A stretch of DNA of 9,531 bases. Origin: Candidatus Bipolaricaulota bacterium. GTDB taxonomy: Bacteria; Bipolaricaulota; Bipolaricaulia; Bipolaricaulales; Bipolaricaulaceae. The notes under the pieces were generated by a model. The model was given only the letters and a program-made list of their open reading frames with translations. It made no database searches and was not told where the DNA came from. The stretch lies in NCBI GenBank assembly GCA_015661965.1, contig DQVA01000093.1, positions 1 to 9,531 of the forward strand, in the 5' to 3' direction. Numbering within the stretch: the stretch's first letter is position 1; each line of letters begins with the position of its first letter. Of this stretch, positions 6,506-9,531 are shown one piece after another. The translations under genes and the position numbers were made by a program.

Positions 6506-8296
6506 TTAGCCGCCTCCGAACGGGATGATCAGCGATACCTGGTCGTAGACCACCGTTCGACCCAGGGACACAGAGCTCTCGCCCACCCCATAAAGCCAGG
6601 GCTCGCCCATCATGTCCGAGATAGGGTCCAAGGCGAACAGTTCCACCGTCAAGGTATCGAAGGCCGGCACCCCCTCCAGGTAGTCGATGAGCTCGGTGAG
6701 GGAAGTGATGATCGGGTACCCCTCTCCCTTCTCGGGGGGGCGTGGTCCGCCATAGGCCCGCACCTCTATGTAGGGGGTGTCAAGGTCCGGTGGCACTATC
6801 AGCTCTCCACTCCAGGTGCTGAGCTCCCCCCGCCAGTCCTGGAGGTACACGGTGAAGCGGAGCACATCCCCGGGCCCATAACTCCCCTGGTCCACCTCCA
6901 GGTCGACGATGCGGGTAGCGGAAAAGGTGTCGGTGATGCTGGCGTCCAGGGCGATGGACAGGAGCCCCGGCTCGGCGAACTCGTTGTACTCCAGGATGTC
7001 GGCCACGATGGCAGCCTCAAGGGGGACGTACAGGGCGATGTCCTGGGTGGAGAGGAACACGTTGTGACGGGAGAGTGGCCGCGGCAGCCCCTCCCCGAAG
7101 ATGGTGTAGCGCACGGCGGCCGTGCCCGGGCCGATGCGATCCAGGGCCCGGTCGGTGGCCTCCAGGCCCGCCAGGTAGAAGAGCAGCGCCTCTAACCGCC
7201 GTTCTCTCGCCAGCTGGGCGGACAGCTCCTCTCCCACCCCCCGTACCTCGTCCCAGACCGAGAAATTCAGGGCGATGGGCCTTGGGGCATGCCCTTGTAG
7301 GCCGCCGATGGCTGTCCAGCGGTCGGCCAAGATGGCCCCTTGGTTCTCCCCCAGGGTGCCCAACTTGTACGGGGCATCCAGGGCGGCCACGGTGGCGAAG
7401 ATGTAAGCGGAGGTGAGGAAATAGTCGGTGCGGCCGGTGAACAGGAACGGATGGCCGAAGGCGAGCACCGCATCCCTGTCCACCAAGGTGACGGTCCCCA
7501 GCGCCCCCAGGGTCACGTCGCCGGTGAGGAGCCCCACCCCGACCGGCCCGCCCGGCACGAACCCGGTGAAGGAGGGGGTTTGGGGGGCAGCAGGCACGGC
7601 CTGGATCCTCCCTATCCCCGCGCCGGACAGCCCCGGGATCCCGGTGCGCCAGCTGGGCCTCAGCCTGAGGAAGGGGTGGTCCATAAGGTCCAGTTCCACC
7701 CCTTGGGAGAGCACCGCCAGCGCCCGGGGGGAGAGGCCGGTGGCCACCAGCGGGGATTGGACCGGCCAGGAGTAAAGCACCCCGGGGGCGAGTTCGGTAG
7801 GGGGGGTGGAACAGAGCTCTATCATGTCGATCCCCAGCTTCTCCAGTTCTTTTGGCGGGGGCAGTTCTCCGGGTGGGGGGGCCTCCGGGACCAATGCCCG
7901 CACCTCCTCCAGCACGGGGAGCATGGTCTCAATAGGGGTGACCAGGCCCAGCGGGCGATCCGGCTCCGCGGACCAGCGGGCGGCCCGGGAGAGGGCCCCA
8001 GCCAACTTCCCCCCCAGGTATACCGGGCTGCCAGACATCCCCTGGGCGATGCCCCCGGAGCGATCGATGGCGTCCCCCCACACGCGTACGATGATGAAAT
8101 CGTTGGCCGTGCCCGGCTGGTCGATGACCCCCACCACCTCCACTTGGAACTGGGATAGCTCCTCCCCCGCCACCACGGTGAGCCCATAGCCGGTCATCCC
8201 CGGCGTCACCTCGGCCAGCGGCACGATCTCGGGGATCTCCCCCAAGCAGGCCACGCCTCCGATGACCAATGCCGACATCAAGATCAGCTTCTTCAT
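6506..8296 (-). CDS. Exported SpoIVB/S55 peptidase-like protein
   Basis: This 596-residue protein has an N-terminal export signal (1-17 or so; a Cys at 17 leaves a weak lipoprotein option). Residues 24-128 carry the S55 hallmark: TPGMTGYGLTVVAGEEL, then the strand DFIIVRV, then DRSGGIAQGMSGSPVYLGGK (78-97) with the presumed nucleophile Ser88, then LGLVTPIETM. The second hallmark VLAFGHPFLFTG (277-288), with His282, comes about 190 residues later, followed by a long C-terminal region of beta-rich style (390-596). In sporulation SpoIVB the His precedes the Ser, so the order here is reversed. I recall larger S55-annotated proteins of non-sporulating bacteria with this layout. Position 73, aligned to the SpoIVB catalytic Asp, is Trp, with Asp75 and Asp78 nearby. 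Activity and target are unknown. Its ATG overlaps the sucC stop (ATGA) with AAGGGGGG just upstream; murF follows after 4 bases. Confidence 0.75.
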   Translation of the reverse strand: MKKLILMSALVIGGVACLGEIPEIVPLAEVTPGMTGYGLTVVAGEELSQFQVEVVGVIDQPGTANDFIIVRVWGDAIDRSGGIAQGMSGSPVYLGGKLAGALSRAARWSAEPDRPLGLVTPIETMLPVLEEVRALVPEAPPPGELPPPKELEKLGIDMIELCSTPPTELAPGVLYSWPVQSPLVATGLSPRALAVLSQGVELDLMDHPFLRLRPSWRTGIPGLSGAGIGRIQAVPAAPQTPSFTGFVPGGPVGVGLLTGDVTLGALGTVTLVDRDAVLAFGHPFLFTGRTDYFLTSAYIFATVAALDAPYKLGTLGENQGAILADRWTAIGGLQGHAPRPIALNFSVWDEVRGVGEELSAQLARERRLEALLFYLAGLEATDRALDRIGPGTAAVRYTIFGEGLPRPLSRHNVFLSTQDIALYVPLEAAIVADILEYNEFAEPGLLSIALDASITDTFSATRIVDLEVDQGSYGPGDVLRFTVYLQDWRGELSTWSGELIVPPDLDTPYIEVRAYGGPRPPEKGEGYPIITSLTELIDYLEGVPAFDTLTVELFALDPISDMMGEPWLYGVGESSVSLGRTVVYDQVSLIIPFGGG

Positions 8297-9411
8297 GTTC
8301 CCCCCTTGGCCAGGGCCACCGCCCTGGCGGCCCCTTCCTCCATGGTGTCCACCGGCACCAGCCCTGCCCGGGCCAGGATCTCCTTGCCTTCCCGCTCGTT
8401 GGTTCCGGTAAGACGTACCACCACCGGTATCTCCAGCACGCCGGTCGCCTCCACGATCCCCCGGGCCACCTCGTCACAGCGGGTGATCCCTCCGAACACG
8501 TTCACCAGCAGCACCTTCGCCTGTGCGGAGCGGGCGACTAGCTCCACGGCCTTCTGGACCCGCTCCGCCCGGGCCCCACCGCCGATGTCCAGGAAGTTGG
8601 CCGGCCGTCCCCCGGCCAGGGTCACCAGGTCCAAGGTGGCCATCACCAGCCCGGCCCCGTTCCCGATGATGCCGATGTCCCCAGCCAGCCGCACGAACGA
8701 TAGGCCAGCCGCTTTCGCCTCCGCCTCCAACGGATCCTCGGCCGCCTCCGAAAGCCCGGCGAACTGGTCCCCGGGACGGTGGTCATCGTCGATGATCACC
8801 TTGGCATCCAGGGCCAACAGGCCAGCCTCGGTCTCCGCGACCGGGTTTATCTCCACCAGGCTACATTCGTATTTCTGGAACACGCTGTAGAGTTTGACCG
8901 CCATCCTTGACAGTTCCCGGCGCAGTTCGGCGGGAGCGATCGAGAACAGGCGACGCAAGCGGAACGGGTACAGCCCCTCCAAGGGGGGGATGGCGACCTT
9001 GGCCACCTTTGCGGGGTGGATTTTGGCCACCTCCTCGATGTCCACCCCCCCGGAGGGGGAATAGATCAGCACCGGCTGCCGGGGGCTCCGGTCGATGGTG
9101 ATCCCCAGATAGTGTTCAGACCGGATCTCCGTGGCCTTCACTACCAGCAGCACCTCCACCGGTACGCCCTTGAGCTTTGTGCCAAGCAGGTCTTTTGCTA
9201 TCTCCCTCGCCTGGGCAGGGGTTGCAGCCAGCTTGATCCCTCCGGCCTTGCCCCGCCCCCCCACCGGCACTTGGGCCTTGAGCACCACCGGCCCTCCCAG
9301 CCGGGCGGCCACCGCTTGGGCCTCCTCCGGGCTTGTCGCCAGCTCCCCCGGCGGCACGGGGATCCCGGCCCGCTGGAAGATCTCCCTCCCCTGCCATTCC
9401 AATAGGCGCAC
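8293..9411 (-). CDS. sucC: Succinyl-CoA ligase (ADP/GDP-forming) beta subunit
   Basis: SucC forms the nucleotide-binding half of succinyl-CoA synthetase in the TCA cycle (succinyl-CoA + NDP + Pi to succinate + NTP + CoA) and needs the alpha subunit SucD. At 372 residues it is slightly shorter than the usual 385-390. The ATP-grasp domain shows VVLKAQVPVGGRGKAGG (42-58) and the metal-binding pair LVEINP (185-190) and LDAK (201-204). The C-terminal ligase domain shows IGNGAGLVMATLD (249-261), FLDIGGGA (273-280) and NVFGGITRCDEVA (304-316), all expected. The start is GTG (9411-9409), fixed by a strong AAAGGAGGA site. Its stop overlaps the next start (ATGA). No sucD follows, which is unusual; it may lie beyond 9531 or elsewhere. 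A malate-CoA ligase type subunit cannot be fully excluded. Confidence 0.9.
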   Translation of the reverse strand: MRLLEWQGREIFQRAGIPVPPGELATSPEEAQAVAARLGGPVVLKAQVPVGGRGKAGGIKLAATPAQAREIAKDLLGTKLKGVPVEVLLVVKATEIRSEHYLGITIDRSPRQPVLIYSPSGGVDIEEVAKIHPAKVAKVAIPPLEGLYPFRLRRLFSIAPAELRRELSRMAVKLYSVFQKYECSLVEINPVAETEAGLLALDAKVIIDDDHRPGDQFAGLSEAAEDPLEAEAKAAGLSFVRLAGDIGIIGNGAGLVMATLDLVTLAGGRPANFLDIGGGARAERVQKAVELVARSAQAKVLLVNVFGGITRCDEVARGIVEATGVLEIPVVVRLTGTNEREGKEILARAGLVPVDTMEEGAARAVALAKGGT

Positions 9412-9414
9412 CGG

Positions 9415-9423
9415 TCCTCCTTT
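9415..9423 (-). promoter_or_regulatory. Strong ribosome binding site that fixes the sucC start
   Basis: AAAGGAGGA on the minus strand sits 3 bases (5 from GGAGG's last G by the core motif GGAGG-ACCG) before GTG 9411. The reading frame stays open upstream to the window edge, so this site is what decides the GTG start. Confidence 0.75.
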
Positions 9424-9449
9424 CCGTAGCAGGGAGCTTACCCACAGTT

Positions 9450-9468
9450 CCCCCTTCTCACCAGGGGG
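9450..9468. other. Small perfect hairpin in the sucC leader
   Basis: CCCCCT (9450-9455) and AGGGGG (9463-9468) pair perfectly around a 7-base loop, about 40 bases before the sucC start. On the minus strand no T-run follows, so it is not a normal terminator; it could be a leader structure. The remaining bases up to 9531 hold no gene or promoter I can support. Confidence 0.3.
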
Positions 9469-9531
9469 ACAAACGGGAGCCGGATAGGTAGCAAATTCCG
9501 ATGAATTGAGGATTTCTCTGGGATCGAATAA

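Noticed and set aside
5383..6528. A 381-codon plus-strand open frame opposite murF
   Set aside because: murF carries all its family motifs; the antisense frame shows none and has the composition of a shadow.
7340..8158. A 272-codon plus-strand open frame opposite the S55-like gene
   Set aside because: It is Gly/Pro/Arg-rich with no recognisable motif; the S55-like frame explains the region.
9412..9531. Open frame upstream of sucC as the end of another gene or an N-terminal extension
   Set aside because: The strong ribosome binding site places the start at 9411, and the upstream translation does not resemble SucC or SucD.

Overview
The window looks like a stretch of bacterial chromosome from a GC-rich, probably uncultured and possibly thermophilic, organism. 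A MurF-type ligase points to a bacterium that makes peptidoglycan. The NosD-like secreted beta-helix protein and the S55-type protein would suit a lineage such as Bipolaricaulota/Acetothermia, but that is a weak guess from protein style, not a sequence match. I recognise no phage, plasmid, CRISPR, rRNA or tRNA features.

The left part (1-4234) is accessory and worn. It opens with the frameshifted 5' part of a REP-associated (Y1/HUH) transposase on the minus strand. Short repeats at the 5' side of that element contain a good sigma70-like promoter that points at an exported WD40-repeat protein (400-1422). A gene-poor stretch follows (1423-2028) with a broken IS256/Mutator-type transposase remnant. 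It ends exactly where a DASS/SLC13-type anion transporter begins (2029-3369). Behind the transporter, in the same direction, lie a short ExoD-like gene broken by frame changes (3362-3650) and a heavily decayed sequence resembling tsaB (3671-4176). Together these may be the remains of a former operon.

The right part (4235-9531) is intact and entirely on the minus strand. Read in transcription order it holds sucC (succinyl-CoA ligase beta subunit, strong ribosome binding site, GTG start), an exported SpoIVB/S55-like protein whose start overlaps the sucC stop (ATGA), murF with only 4 bases between genes, and then, after a 140-base gap, a secreted NosD-like beta-helix protein. The first three are tightly packed and probably translationally coupled, although they join central carbon metabolism, an envelope protease-like protein and cell-wall precursor synthesis. 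No sucD follows sucC.

I do not see a clearly new multi-gene system. The best leads are the MurF-type protein, which appears to lack three residues normally conserved in Mur ligases (the carbamylated lysine and both asparagines of the HNxxN motif), the sucC-S55-murF operon, the S55-like protein with its catalytic residues in reversed order, and the sharp contrast between the decaying left side and the intact right side.
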